A stretch of 64,000 bases of DNA from Segetibacter koreensis DSM 18137 (GTDB lineage: Bacteria > Bacteroidota > Bacteroidia > Chitinophagales > Chitinophagaceae), in assembly GCF_000374045.1 (NCBI RefSeq), contig NZ_KB893316.1, positions 1 through 64,000 of the forward strand. Direction: 5' to 3'. A program made the translations under genes and the position numbers. Below the pieces are notes generated by a model. That model saw only the letters and a program-made list of their open reading frames with translations, was not told the DNA's origin and searched no databases. Below, piece by piece: positions 6,686 to 16,193 of this stretch. Position 1 is the first letter of the stretch. Each line of letters opens with the position of its first letter.

Positions 6686-8503
6686 TTACCCAACGGAAGA
6701 CACAGTTTGCATCTTATATAGCTCTGCATAGTAGCCATTTTGTAAGAGTAATGACTCATGTGTTCCCTGTTCTGTTATTCTTCCATCCTCAAGTATAACT
6801 ATTTTATCAAACTTTAAAAGCGTAAATATCCGATGTGTAATTATTATTGCCGTCTTATCCTGCAAATACTGGTATAAATTGGAAATTATTGTATTTTCAG
6901 TTGCTGTATCTACGGCGCTTAAACAATCGTCAAAAACAACTATTTCCGGCTGCTTTATCAATCCCCTTGCTATAGATATTCTTTGTTTTTGCCCTCCGCT
7001 AAGTGTTACGCCTCTCTCTCCAACCATGGTATCGTAACCCTTCGCAAATTGAAAAATTTCGTTTTCAACGCTTGCCTGTTGAGCGGCCTTACTTATTTGT
7101 TCCTCAATAAAATTTCCTTCAAGTCCGAAACTTATATTATTTGCAACCGTATCACTAAATAAAAATACGTCTTGCGGTATGTAACTTACCTGCTCACGTA
7201 AACTCTTCAGCGAGTATTCCGAAATATTTTTACCACCTATTGTAATGTCTCCTGTCTGGGGCGTATAAAAACGAAGTAGTAACTGAGCAATGGTAGATTT
7301 TCCAGACCCTGTTTTTCCCAATATTAGTACTTTTTCACCTTTTTTTATTTTTAAAGAAAAATCTTTAAGAGCATGAATGCCCGTATGCGGATAAGTGAAA
7401 TTAACAGTATTAAACCTTATATCGCCCTTAACCTGCTGCGGTATTTTACCATTGTCTGATATAGCTGGCCTTGTATCTAAAAATTCATTCAGCCTTTTTT
7501 GTGACGCTGAGGCTCTTTGTACCATACTTGCTACCCAGCCTATTGCGCTTACGGGAAACTGCAACATATTTATATAAATAACGAATTCTACAATTACCCC
7601 AACTTTTAGAGGATCATGTAAGGCCTGTATTCCACCTATTAAAATGGTAATTAAAGTACTTAAGCCAATCATTAAAGCCATACTGGGAAAATAAATAGAT
7701 TCTACCTTAGCAAGACCTATTGCATTGTTGCGGTAATCTTCGCTGTTTTTTGCAAAAAAACCAAGCATAGCTTTTTCCTGCACAAAAGATTTTATAACCC
7801 TTATTCCTGAATAGCTCTCTTGTGCATTTGTGGTTAGGTCTGACAGGAGTGATTGTATTTTTTCGCTTTTCTTATAAATAATCTGGTTTACAATATATAT
7901 TGTTAATGCAAGAATAGGTAAGGGGGCCAGCACGTATAAGGTAAGGGTAGCATCTTTTCTTACCATGTTTACAACGCAAAAAGCGATCAACGTAATAAGG
8001 TTTATAAGATACATGATAGCCGGACCGGTGTAGCTCCTAACCCTGCTTACATCTTCGGTCATTCGGTTCATCATATCACCCGTGCTGTGTGTCTTGAAAA
8101 AGTTGGTATCAAGTAATTGGTAGTGATGAAATATTTCATTCTTCTGATCAAATTCAATATGACGGCTCATAACTATTATTGTTTGCCGCATAAAAAACAT
8201 GAGTATGCCGCGTAGAATGGCAAGCATTAAAATAGTGATACAGCAAATAGCAACCAATTTTATAAAGTTGCCCTTTAAAGGCTCCATTATTTTAATAAAC
8301 CACTGCACAAGGGGATCATTCCATGGTCGTTCAGCTACATGTTTTGCATTGGGCAAACGCTGCTGTACCTGGTTAACCACATAGCTGGTAACCTGCGGTG
8401 CCAGAACTGCAAAATAATTTGAGGCTATTACAAACAGGATACCTACAATAAACCTCACTTTGTATTTCCAGAAATACTTATTAAGCGCCGAAAGGTGTTT
8501 CAA
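6686..8503 (-). CDS. ABC exporter, fused permease-ATPase (MdlA/YheI-like)
   Basis: This 605-residue half-transporter has an N-terminal six-helix exporter domain (about 1-340) and a C-terminal nucleotide-binding domain. The latter shows Walker A GKTGSGKS (396-403), signature LSGGQ (501-505) and Walker B IVVFDD (521-526). The residue after the Walker B Asp, normally the catalytic Glu, is Asp526, as in the degenerate subunits of heterodimeric exporters of the MdlA/YheI type. No partner half-transporter is adjacent. The substrate (lipid, drug or other) is unknown. Confidence 0.88.
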   Translation of the reverse strand: MKHLSALNKYFWKYKVRFIVGILFVIASNYFAVLAPQVTSYVVNQVQQRLPNAKHVAERPWNDPLVQWFIKIMEPLKGNFIKLVAICCITILMLAILRGILMFFMRQTIIVMSRHIEFDQKNEIFHHYQLLDTNFFKTHSTGDMMNRMTEDVSRVRSYTGPAIMYLINLITLIAFCVVNMVRKDATLTLYVLAPLPILALTIYIVNQIIYKKSEKIQSLLSDLTTNAQESYSGIRVIKSFVQEKAMLGFFAKNSEDYRNNAIGLAKVESIYFPSMALMIGLSTLITILIGGIQALHDPLKVGVIVEFVIYINMLQFPVSAIGWVASMVQRASASQKRLNEFLDTRPAISDNGKIPQQVKGDIRFNTVNFTYPHTGIHALKDFSLKIKKGEKVLILGKTGSGKSTIAQLLLRFYTPQTGDITIGGKNISEYSLKSLREQVSYIPQDVFLFSDTVANNISFGLEGNFIEEQISKAAQQASVENEIFQFAKGYDTMVGERGVTLSGGQKQRISIARGLIKQPEIVVFDDCLSAVDTATENTIISNLYQYLQDKTAIIITHRIFTLLKFDKIVILEDGRITEQGTHESLLLQNGYYAELYKMQTVSSVG

Positions 8504-8646
8504 TTAAAGACAATTTTTGCAAATGTACACCTTGCAATCTCTATACATAGCTACAACCAGATGGACCATAATAAATTTTAGCATTCAAATTTCTATTGTT
8601 AGCGGTAACTATTTTAGAATGTCATTAATTATAGTTATTATTGTAT

Positions 8647-8718
8647 AAGGCTACAGCCTAAATAGTAGGCTATATAAGCCTGCAGCCTTATAATAATTCT
8701 TTTGAAGTCTACAGACTT
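8647..8718. repeat. Three near-palindromic 14-bp units upstream of the SatD-like gene
   Basis: AAGGCTACAGCCTA (8647-8660), AAGCCTGCAGCCTT (8676-8689) and AAGTCTACAGACTT (8705-8718) share the pattern AAGnCTnCAGnCTT. They occur about every 29 bp and end 13 bp before the next start codon. They could be operator repeats, small hairpins or remnants of a dispersed palindromic element. Confidence 0.6.
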
Positions 8719-8731
8719 ATAATTAAAAATA

Positions 8732-9418
8732 ATGAATATGGAGGCTATTATAACCGGAGATATCGTTTCTTCGCAAAATATTGAACCGGTACATCGTGAA
8801 CAATTATTTAAAAAGCTGGATGTTTTCCTAAAGTCTTTAAAAAACAATTATTTAAGCAGTTATGAAACATTTAGGGGTGATAGCCTGCAGTGCAAAACGA
8901 TTGTGCCTGAGCTTGCATTGCGAACAGCTATACTTATAAGGGCTTTTTTTAGAGCCTATATACCAGAAAACACAAAAAGTGTAATAAACAAGAAAAATAA
9001 GAAAGGGTATTTCTCAACCAAATACGATATACGTTTGGCTATTGGAATTGGCGAAGTAGATTTTATAGATGAAAAAAAAATCAGCAGTTCTGATGGGCAG
9101 GCTTTTAGGTTATCAGGTGAAGGTTTAGACAGCTTGAAAAATACCTCGCAGCACCTTTTAGTAAAAACTGCAGACCATAATTTTGACGAGCAAATAGAGC
9201 CAGCTGTTTTATTAGTAGATGCGCTAATACAAAAATGGACTCAAAACCAGGCCATACTGGTATTATATAAGCTTCAACAAATGAAAGAAGACGAAATAGC
9301 TGCACAGTTACAAATATCACAATCGGCCGTAACACAAAGAAAAAAAACAGCTGAATGGTATGCAGTTGAAAAATTGGTTACTTATTTTGAAAAGACAATC
9401 CATAACTGGCAAAAGTGA
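8732..9418 (+). CDS. SatD family protein
   Basis: The 228-residue protein resembles the SatD family: an N-terminal MEAIITGDIVSSQ segment and a GEVDF core. A C-terminal helix-turn-helix-like stretch (MKEDEIAAQLQISQSAVTQRKKTAEW) suggests DNA binding. SatD was named in a streptococcal acid-stress locus, and the molecular function is not established. The gene overlaps the following DUF3307 membrane gene by four bases (GTGA), so the two are translationally coupled. The preceding palindrome cluster could be its control region. Confidence 0.7.
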   Translation: MNMEAIITGDIVSSQNIEPVHREQLFKKLDVFLKSLKNNYLSSYETFRGDSLQCKTIVPELALRTAILIRAFFRAYIPENTKSVINKKNKKGYFSTKYDIRLAIGIGEVDFIDEKKISSSDGQAFRLSGEGLDSLKNTSQHLLVKTADHNFDEQIEPAVLLVDALIQKWTQNQAILVLYKLQQMKEDEIAAQLQISQSAVTQRKKTAEWYAVEKLVTYFEKTIHNWQK

Positions 9419-10215
9419 ATTCATTTTTTTCATATACAGATGGTAGTATAGTAGTAAAGTTATTAATGGCACATTGCATTACCGATTTTTTTCTGCAACC
9501 AAACTCCTGGGTGACAGATAAGAAAAATAATCTATGGGGCTCACGTTATTTATACCTACATGTACTTATAACAGGTATAGTAGCATGGCTATTACTAGCT
9601 AATATTCATTTATGGCCCCAAGTGCTTTTAATTACATTAACCCATTTATTAATAGACGGGTTAAAAGTACAGGTTGAAAAATATCTTAAGAACACCAGGA
9701 ATATCGACTTCCGTCTTTTTATAACAGACCAGGTGCTGCACATTACTGTTATTATTATAGCCTGGCTATGGATTATTAATGGCTGGGTTAACTGGACGAA
9801 GATGATAAATGGATTGGTTAGTAATTTTAATATATGGGTAAGAGCGTTCGGATATATTTTTGTAACCTCACCCGTTGGTTATATCATTCAGTTTCTTACA
9901 CGAAAATGGAATACTGATTTAGCAGGAAACGACAGTTTGCCAAACGCCGGCAAATGGATAGGCGTACTGGAAAGGCTTTTGATCTTAACGATGGTGTTTA
10001 TAGACCAGTTTTCGGCGATAGGCTTCCTTGTAGCAGCTAAGTCAATATTGCGTGTTACAGATAAACCAGACAAGCCAACATCTGACCCAACAATGGGTAG
10101 GCCTTTCAGCTCGCGAAAGCATACCGAGTATGTGCTGATCGGTACTTTTCTAAGTGTCGGCATAGCCATTTTTACCGGTCTTGTAATCAATGCTCTGTTA
10201 AGATTAAATAGATAA
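9415..10215 (+). CDS. DUF3307 multispanning membrane protein
   Basis: This 266-residue protein starts with GTG within the end of the SatD-like gene. It has several hydrophobic segments, and its N-terminal LMAHCITDFFLQPNSWVTDK and LTHLLIDGLKVQ motifs are typical of DUF3307. The His/Asp pairs in these segments could bind metal, but no activity is known. The tight overlap with the SatD-like gene suggests a membrane protein and soluble regulator acting together. Confidence 0.78.
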   Translation: MNSFFSYTDGSIVVKLLMAHCITDFFLQPNSWVTDKKNNLWGSRYLYLHVLITGIVAWLLLANIHLWPQVLLITLTHLLIDGLKVQVEKYLKNTRNIDFRLFITDQVLHITVIIIAWLWIINGWVNWTKMINGLVSNFNIWVRAFGYIFVTSPVGYIIQFLTRKWNTDLAGNDSLPNAGKWIGVLERLLILTMVFIDQFSAIGFLVAAKSILRVTDKPDKPTSDPTMGRPFSSRKHTEYVLIGTFLSVGIAIFTGLVINALLRLNR

Positions 10216-10301
10216 GGAGAATATTCCTTTTGTAATTATATATGAAATTGCTTGGAAGCAAAAAGTGAATTTCTCCATGGCTGCTCTACATTACATTCCA
10301 A

Positions 10302-11498
10302 TTAAATAGTTCTTGCCGGATATATTTTTAAAGCTTCCTGAAGGCAATCCATTGCAGCATTTATTGCAGAAGGATTTATAACATAAGCTAATCTTACTTC
10401 CTGCTTTCCGAGTCCAGCGGTTCCATAAAAACCGGTGGCGGGAGCAAGCATAAGCGTTGACCCTTTATACTCAAAACTCTCAAGGAGCCATTGGCAAAAT
10501 TTGTCACAGTCATCAATAGGCAAGCGTGCCATTGCGTAAAAGGCTCCACCTGGGTTTGGACAAAAAACACCTTCCATGGCATTTAATCTTTTTACTAAAA
10601 GATCTCGTCTGCTTCTGTATTCTTCTTTCGTGGTACTAAAATAATCTTTCGGAAGGTCTACTGCAGCTTCGCCAGCTATTTGTGCAAAGCTCGGCGGACT
10701 TAATCTTGCCTGGGCGAATTTAATAGTTGTATCTAACACTTGTTGATTTTTGGTAACCAGTGCTCCAATACGCCCACCACACGCACTATATCTTTTGCTT
10801 ATGGTGTCCATCATGATCACGTAGTCATCAACACCTTTTAGATGCATAGCACTTATTTGTTTCCCTTCATAAGTAAATTCTCTATAAGCTTCATCAGAAA
10901 AAAAATACAGGTTGTGTTTTTTTATCAGCTCTTTCAACTGCTCCAATTCCTCTGCAGTATAAGAATACCCTGTAGGGTTATTGGGGTTGCAAATAAGAAT
11001 TGCTTTGGTTCTTGGGGTAATGGCTCTTTCAAATTCTTCTATAGGCGGTAGCGCAAACCCGTTCTCTATATGAGAAGTAACCGGTACAAGTGAAACTCCG
11101 GCTTCTACTGCAAAGCCATGGTAATTAGCATAAAAAGGCTCTGGCACAATTGCTTCATCACCTGAATCCATGCAAGCCATAAAGCCAAACAAAATAGCTT
11201 CACTAGCCCCAGTAGTAATAAGGATTTGCTTATGATTTACTTCTATTCCTACAGATTGATAATATTGTACCAATTTTCTTCTGTAACTTTCATTGCCGGC
11301 ACTATGGCTATATTCAAGAATAGTGAAATTACTTTTTCTTACAGCATCCAGTATCAATTTTGGCGTTTCTATATCAGGTTGGCCTATATTTAGGTGATAT
11401 ACATGGACGCCTTTTTCCTTAGCAGCTTCTGCATACGGAACCAGCTTTCTGATAGGGGAGGCGGGCATTTCTTGTCCGCGATGGCTGATTGTTAACAT
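10302..11498 (-). CDS. PLP-dependent class I/II aminotransferase (aspartate-aminotransferase-like)
   Basis: The 398-residue protein has the fold-type I hallmarks: LNIGQPDIETP near the N-terminus, NNPTGYSYTAEEL, SDEAYREFTYEG, and the PLP-lysine region MMDTISKRYSACGGRIGALV. It transfers amino groups between amino and keto acids. The similarity is to the aspartate/aromatic group, and substrate specificity cannot be read from sequence. It is monocistronic on the minus strand, convergent with the DUF3307 gene. Confidence 0.9.
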   Translation of the reverse strand: MLTISHRGQEMPASPIRKLVPYAEAAKEKGVHVYHLNIGQPDIETPKLILDAVRKSNFTILEYSHSAGNESYRRKLVQYYQSVGIEVNHKQILITTGASEAILFGFMACMDSGDEAIVPEPFYANYHGFAVEAGVSLVPVTSHIENGFALPPIEEFERAITPRTKAILICNPNNPTGYSYTAEELEQLKELIKKHNLYFFSDEAYREFTYEGKQISAMHLKGVDDYVIMMDTISKRYSACGGRIGALVTKNQQVLDTTIKFAQARLSPPSFAQIAGEAAVDLPKDYFSTTKEEYRSRRDLLVKRLNAMEGVFCPNPGGAFYAMARLPIDDCDKFCQWLLESFEYKGSTLMLAPATGFYGTAGLGKQEVRLAYVINPSAINAAMDCLQEALKIYPARTI

Positions 11499-11545
11499 TT
11501 CGCAAAGATAAGGGTCGGAGCAGTTTTTCGATATATCCTTACATT

Positions 11546-11577
11546 AAAAAAGCTGCCCGTTATGGCAGCCTTTTTTA
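11546..11577 (-). terminator. Intrinsic terminator of the DUF1573 gene pair
   Basis: GCTGCC (11552-11557) and GGCAGC (11564-11569) form a hairpin. On the minus strand it is followed by a six-T run. It lies just beyond the stop of the downstream DUF1573 gene. Confidence 0.8.
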
Positions 11578-11595
11578 ATGCTTTTATAATAACGT

Positions 11596-12000
11596 CTATT
11601 TTCCTGATTTAGATTTAGTCGCAGCGTCTGCTCCAACAACTTCTCCATCTATTGTTAAAATAATCGGGTCTGCTACTTTAGCAACTTTTACAGTTACCTG
11701 CTTTGTAAAAGAACCCATTGATGCTGCATTGTAAGTAACTTTTATTGTTTTTGTCGCACCTTTTGGAATGACACCCTTAGGATAGTCAGGCGTTGTACAT
11801 CCGCATTGTGCCGTTGCACTTTCAATTACAACCGGAGTTGCAGATGTGTTTTTAAATGTAAAAGCGAACGTGGCCGGAACATTTTGAGGAATTTGGCCAA
11901 AGCTATGTTTGGTTTCTTTAAATTCAAGTGGTGCTTTACTTTGAGCAAAAACAGTAGCTGCAGCTAGAAAAGCAACCATTACAAAGAGAATTTTTTTCAT
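11596..12000 (-). CDS. DUF1573 domain exported protein (134 aa)
   Basis: The product has a signal peptide (MKKILFVMVAFLAAATVFAQ) and one DUF1573 immunoglobulin-like domain with the characteristic FKNTSATPVVIESATAQCGCTTPDYPKG segment, including a CGC motif. DUF1573 proteins are common periplasmic or surface proteins in Bacteroidota and Planctomycetes with no firm function. It follows a paralogous DUF1573 gene 59 bp upstream, probably in one operon ended by the terminator at 11546-11577. Confidence 0.88.
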   Translation of the reverse strand: MKKILFVMVAFLAAATVFAQSKAPLEFKETKHSFGQIPQNVPATFAFTFKNTSATPVVIESATAQCGCTTPDYPKGVIPKGATKTIKVTYNAASMGSFTKQVTVKVAKVADPIILTIDGEVVGADAATKSKSGK

Positions 12001-12059
12001 GAGTTTTATTTTGTTAAGGTTATAGAGAAAATGTAAAAAATAATTGATTTTTAAATTTA

Positions 12060-12545
12060 TTATTTGCCTGCAGTTTTCAATTTTTGTACTGCACTATTTG
12101 ACGGAGCGGGTGTTTCGGGAACTTTGTAACCCGTGCCATGAAATTTTATTTGTTTGCTCAAGCCATTATTGAAAAAAATGTCTACATATTTTTCAAAAGG
12201 TCCGTCTGCATATCCACTAAAGCCTAAAGTAACTTTAAAATCTTCTCCCGGTGCATAAGCTTTCCCCTGCTCATATTTTGGAGTAGTACAACCACACCCT
12301 ACTTTTACGTTTTCAATTTTAACTGAATCTTTACTAACGTTTTTTATTAAAACGTCAAACTCTACCGGTTTGCCGTAAGGTATTTTACCAAAATCGTGAT
12401 TGTCTTCTTTAAATTCCAAGACTTTAGATACGTCAGCTTTTGCCACCGTAGGTGTATTGGCAGCAGTTGTAGTTGCTACTGAAGTCTGGGCATTAACAAA
12501 CGCGGCAGCTAATAAACACGTCAGAAGACCAGTAATTTTTTTCAT
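12060..12545 (-). CDS. DUF1573 domain exported protein (161 aa)
   Basis: A second DUF1573 protein, with VLIKNVSKDSVKIENVKVGC and a GCGCTTPKYEQG segment around the domain centre. I chose the ATG at 12545 because the following MKKITGLLTCLLAAAFVNAQ is a standard signal peptide; the upstream extension in the same frame is Asn-rich and unlikely. A Thr/Ala-rich linker follows the signal. The two tandem genes probably arose by duplication. Confidence 0.87.
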   Translation of the reverse strand: MKKITGLLTCLLAAAFVNAQTSVATTTAANTPTVAKADVSKVLEFKEDNHDFGKIPYGKPVEFDVLIKNVSKDSVKIENVKVGCGCTTPKYEQGKAYAPGEDFKVTLGFSGYADGPFEKYVDIFFNNGLSKQIKFHGTGYKVPETPAPSNSAVQKLKTAGK

Positions 12546-12793
12546 TAAGAAATGATTTTTAGGATTATTTAGATTATTGTTGCTTTTACAACGCAATATT
12601 ATTGTTTTTGAAAGGAATAATTGTGCCTATTTTCGTACTGGTATAGTTTTTAAGTTTTTATTAATTACTATAAAAATAAATAATTAGTTTTAAAAAAGAA
12701 GACGAAAATTGGACTTATAAATTTTGGCAGAGTTTAAATAACGATTGTAATTAAAGAATTTTAACCTGCTGTGCCATTTATATATTTTTGATT

Positions 12794-15178
12794 ATGGAAA
12801 ATTATCATTCTGACATTGATCTTACTGATGAGGTGATGTCATACGACAGGTTCAGGGAGGAGGTGTTGCAGGATTATAAGATTGCAATGGAAAGCCGTGA
12901 AACAAGCCTGTTGGGAAGACGTGAAGTGCTTACTGGTAAAGCCAAATTTGGAATTTTTGGTGACGGAAAAGAAATCGCCCAGATTGCAATGGCAAAGTTT
13001 TTTAAGAATGGTGATTTTCGTGCAGGATATTATCGCGATCAGACTTTTATGTTTTCAACGGGCCTTGCCACTATAGAACAATTTTTTTCCCAACTATATG
13101 CAGATCCTGATATCACACATGATCCTTTTAGTGCAGGTCGACAGATGAACGCGCACTTTGCAACTCCCTTTGTAGATGATGAGGGTAACTGGCTTGATCT
13201 TGCAAACCGAAAAAATATTTCAAGTGATATTGCCCCTACTGCCGGACAAATGCCCCGAGCGTTAGGATTAGCCCTGGCGTCTAAAGTTCTTCGAAGTTTA
13301 CCAGACATAAAAAAATTAAAGAATCTTAGCAATAATGGCAACGAAATATGCTTTTGTACCATAGGGGACGCCAGTACAAGTGAGGGGCATTTTTGGGAAA
13401 CTTTAAATGCCGCAGGGGTAATGCAGGTTCCGCTTGCTGTATTTGTATGGGATGATGGATATGGAATTTCAGTCCCCAAGAAATATCAGACTACAAAGGG
13501 TTCTATATCAGAAGCGATGTCTGGCCTGCAAAAAACAAAATTTAGTAATGGAATTAATATATATAAAGTTAACGGATGGGACTATGCGGGTATGTGCGAA
13601 GTATTTGAGGCAGCTTTAACCGAAATGCGGGAGACACATGTACCTGCCCTTTTTCATGTGGAAGAAATCACTCAGCCACAAGGTCATTCAACCAGTGGAA
13701 GCCATGAACGTTACAAAACCCACGAGAGGCTAATGTGGGAAAAAGAGTGGGACTGTATAAAAAAGTTTCGTGAATGGATTGTAGCTAATGGGCTTGCATC
13801 AGAAGATGAACTGTCTGAAATTGAAGCTGCAGCAAAAACCCTTGCGCGAGAATCTAAAGCAAGAGCATGGTCAAATTATATTGCTCCAATAAAAAAACAG
13901 GTAGAAAAAACAGTCAGTCTATTAAATAGCCTTACAGTTGAAAATGGTGATGTGAATGCACAATTGAAGAAAATAGTTACCGAACTTCAGACCAATCGTG
14001 ACCCTCTCAGGCGCGATGTTATGAAGACTTTGAGCACCGTTTTACAAATAGTTCCTTCTGCAACTGAGGTTAAGGCATACTATAAAGAATTAAAGAAGGA
14101 GAATGAGGCGCTTTATAATTCTTACTTGTTTAATGAGGGACCAAAGTCAGCTTTAAAAGTCGCTGAAATAAAACCTTTTTATAATGAAGATTCCCGTGTT
14201 GTAAACGGATATGAGGTACTTAATAAATATTTTGATGCATTATTTACTGTCAACCCAAAAGTGTTTGCTTTTGGTGAAGACGTAGGGAAAATAGGCGATG
14301 TAAACCAGGGGTTTTCAGGATTGCAGGAGAAGCATGGTGACAACCGGATCTTTGATACCGGCATTCGCGAATTAAGTATAATAGGTCAGGGCATAGGTAT
14401 GGCTCTGCGAGGTCTCAGGCCAATTGCAGAAATACAATATCTTGATTATCTTTTATATGGACTTCAGCCTTTAAGTGATGATCTTTCTACAATCCATTAT
14501 AGAACAAGAGGACGCCAGAGTTGTCCGCTTATTGTTCGCACCCGCGGTCACAGATTAGAAGGGATTTGGCACAGCGGTTCGCCTATGGGAATGATAATAA
14601 ACGCATTACGAGGTTTGTTTGTCTGTGTTCCAAGAAATATGGTGCAGGCAGCGGGTATGTACAATACTTTGCTGAAGGCAAACGATCCGGCTATTATGAT
14701 CGAAAGTTTAAACGGCTACCGCCTGAAAGAAAAACTGCCGGCCAACCTGGCTGAGTTTACGGTGCCGCTAGGTATACCGGAAGTAATGCAGGAAGGAGAA
14801 GATGTAACAGTGGTTTCTTATGGGTCAACCTTACGTATTGTGCATCATGCTGCTGCAACATTAAAAGAGTTTAATATTAGTTGCGAAATAATTGATGTAC
14901 AAACACTACTTCCTTTCGACATACATCACTCTATTGTTGAGTCGTTAAAAAAGACAAACAGGATTGTATTTGTTGATGAAGACGGACCAGCAGGCAGTAC
15001 AGCCTTTATGTTTAACGAGGTTATAGAAAAACAGGGTGGTTATCGTTTTTTAGATGTAGCTGCACGTACCATTACTGCGCAGCCCCACCGTCCTTCTTAT
15101 GGAAGTGATGGGGATTATTTTAGTAAACCAAACGAAGAGGATATTGTGGAAGTCATACGGGAAATGATGGCGGAGTAA
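12794..15178 (+). CDS. 2-oxoacid (branched-chain) dehydrogenase E1, alpha-beta fusion
   Basis: This 794-residue thiamine-diphosphate enzyme fuses the E1 alpha part (about residues 1-330; AGQMPRALGLALASK and GDASTSEGHFWETLNAAG as the ThDP/Mg region) to the E1 beta part (about 450-794; FGEDVGKIGDVNQGFSGLQ, FDTGIRELSIIGQGIGMALRG). It decarboxylates 2-oxoacids and passes the acyl group to an E2 lipoyl protein. The fused form is usual in Bacteroidota for branched-chain 2-oxoacid dehydrogenase. E2 and E3 are not adjacent. ATG at 12794 is chosen over TTG at 12788. Confidence 0.9.
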   Translation: MENYHSDIDLTDEVMSYDRFREEVLQDYKIAMESRETSLLGRREVLTGKAKFGIFGDGKEIAQIAMAKFFKNGDFRAGYYRDQTFMFSTGLATIEQFFSQLYADPDITHDPFSAGRQMNAHFATPFVDDEGNWLDLANRKNISSDIAPTAGQMPRALGLALASKVLRSLPDIKKLKNLSNNGNEICFCTIGDASTSEGHFWETLNAAGVMQVPLAVFVWDDGYGISVPKKYQTTKGSISEAMSGLQKTKFSNGINIYKVNGWDYAGMCEVFEAALTEMRETHVPALFHVEEITQPQGHSTSGSHERYKTHERLMWEKEWDCIKKFREWIVANGLASEDELSEIEAAAKTLARESKARAWSNYIAPIKKQVEKTVSLLNSLTVENGDVNAQLKKIVTELQTNRDPLRRDVMKTLSTVLQIVPSATEVKAYYKELKKENEALYNSYLFNEGPKSALKVAEIKPFYNEDSRVVNGYEVLNKYFDALFTVNPKVFAFGEDVGKIGDVNQGFSGLQEKHGDNRIFDTGIRELSIIGQGIGMALRGLRPIAEIQYLDYLLYGLQPLSDDLSTIHYRTRGRQSCPLIVRTRGHRLEGIWHSGSPMGMIINALRGLFVCVPRNMVQAAGMYNTLLKANDPAIMIESLNGYRLKEKLPANLAEFTVPLGIPEVMQEGEDVTVVSYGSTLRIVHHAAATLKEFNISCEIIDVQTLLPFDIHHSIVESLKKTNRIVFVDEDGPAGSTAFMFNEVIEKQGGYRFLDVAARTITAQPHRPSYGSDGDYFSKPNEEDIVEVIREMMAE

Positions 15179-15300
15179 TAAATAATGGGGTAATAATATT
15201 GAGTGGAAGATCCGTTTTTGTATTTGCTCGTTATTGATTGCTATAACTTTTTGGGACCTTTAAGAAGAGGCAGCAAATGCAGATTATATCTTTTTTACGC

Positions 15301-15717
15301 TTAATCTAAAAACTTGTTTTGCAGATCTGGAGAAGGTACCCAGCACTTTTCTTTCTTTCCGAACCATCTGTACCTGTTGCGTGCAATTAAGTTATAAAAG
15401 CCGTTTCTGATAAGCTTAGGAATAAATATAAAAATGGTCAATAGAGGCCACGTGCCATGTAGTTGATTTGTGACCAATAATGCGGCAGTAGACTTAGTGT
15501 AAATTTTCCCTGACCTATATAAGATAAAAGAATTGAAAGCATCAGTTGATAAATGAAACTTTTTCAATACCGACAGGCCGTAATCAGACTGCAAAGAGGC
15601 AAAACGAAAAATGTCTTTTTTGTCTCTTTTTATTACAAACTGAACAGCGCCGCTGCACAAATTGCAAACACCATCAAATAAAATAACAGGGTGTGGGAGT
15701 TCATCAATATCAGACAT
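15301..15717 (-). CDS. DCC family thiol-disulfide oxidoreductase (DUF393)
   Basis: The 138-residue protein has the defining DGVCNLCSG motif (residues about 15-23), giving the CxxC of the DCC/DUF393 family, a thioredoxin-like group. Further family marks are FRFASLQSDYG and the C-terminal NRYRWFGKKEKC. It is predicted to be a small redox protein; the partner is unknown. It is convergent with the E1 gene. Confidence 0.9.
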   Translation of the reverse strand: MSDIDELPHPVILFDGVCNLCSGAVQFVIKRDKKDIFRFASLQSDYGLSVLKKFHLSTDAFNSFILYRSGKIYTKSTAALLVTNQLHGTWPLLTIFIFIPKLIRNGFYNLIARNRYRWFGKKEKCWVPSPDLQNKFLD

Positions 15718-16193
15718 AATAGATACAGATGTAAAAGTAAAGATAGGTACACAATCAACTTAATTTGACCTGTCAATTTCTGCTTAAAGAAAAGCCTTTT
15801 TCGGCCATTCTGGCTTTAACTCTTAAAAATCTTCGTAATTAAGCAATATGGCAAAGAACCAAACAACATTTGACAGTTGCAAATTTTGCAATCTTCCCTA
15901 AAATTTATTTAAATTATTTACTGTCTGCATAAGGTAATATCATATTATTAGGCAAAACAATGCTTTTTATAAAAATGCTTCTTCCTATACACGAGAACGA
16001 CTCAGAAAAATCAAAAATTGGCAGTATTTTTATTGCTATTAAATGACGAGAGATTATTATTTAATTTTTTAAAGTTTTAAAATTTGTAATAAAATTACTT
16101 GCAAACGTTTTTATCGAACTTTGCCGGTAAAACCTTTGTTAAGATAAAAAGCGAAAAGTCATAACAAGACTTTTTACTTTATTTTTGATTAGA
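15718..16193. other. Non-coding spacer upstream of the tail-specific protease
   Basis: About 475 bp between divergent genes. A small imperfect inverted repeat (AAAGCCTTTTTCGGCCATTCTGGCTTTAA area, 15793-15820) is visible, but there is no supported ORF or RNA. It should contain promoters for both flanking genes; no convincing promoter pair was found. Confidence 0.4.

Noticed and set aside
13039-13479. Minus-strand ORF of 146 codons within the E1 gene
   Set aside because: Antisense to the conserved ThDP-binding region; no start context and no recognisable domain.
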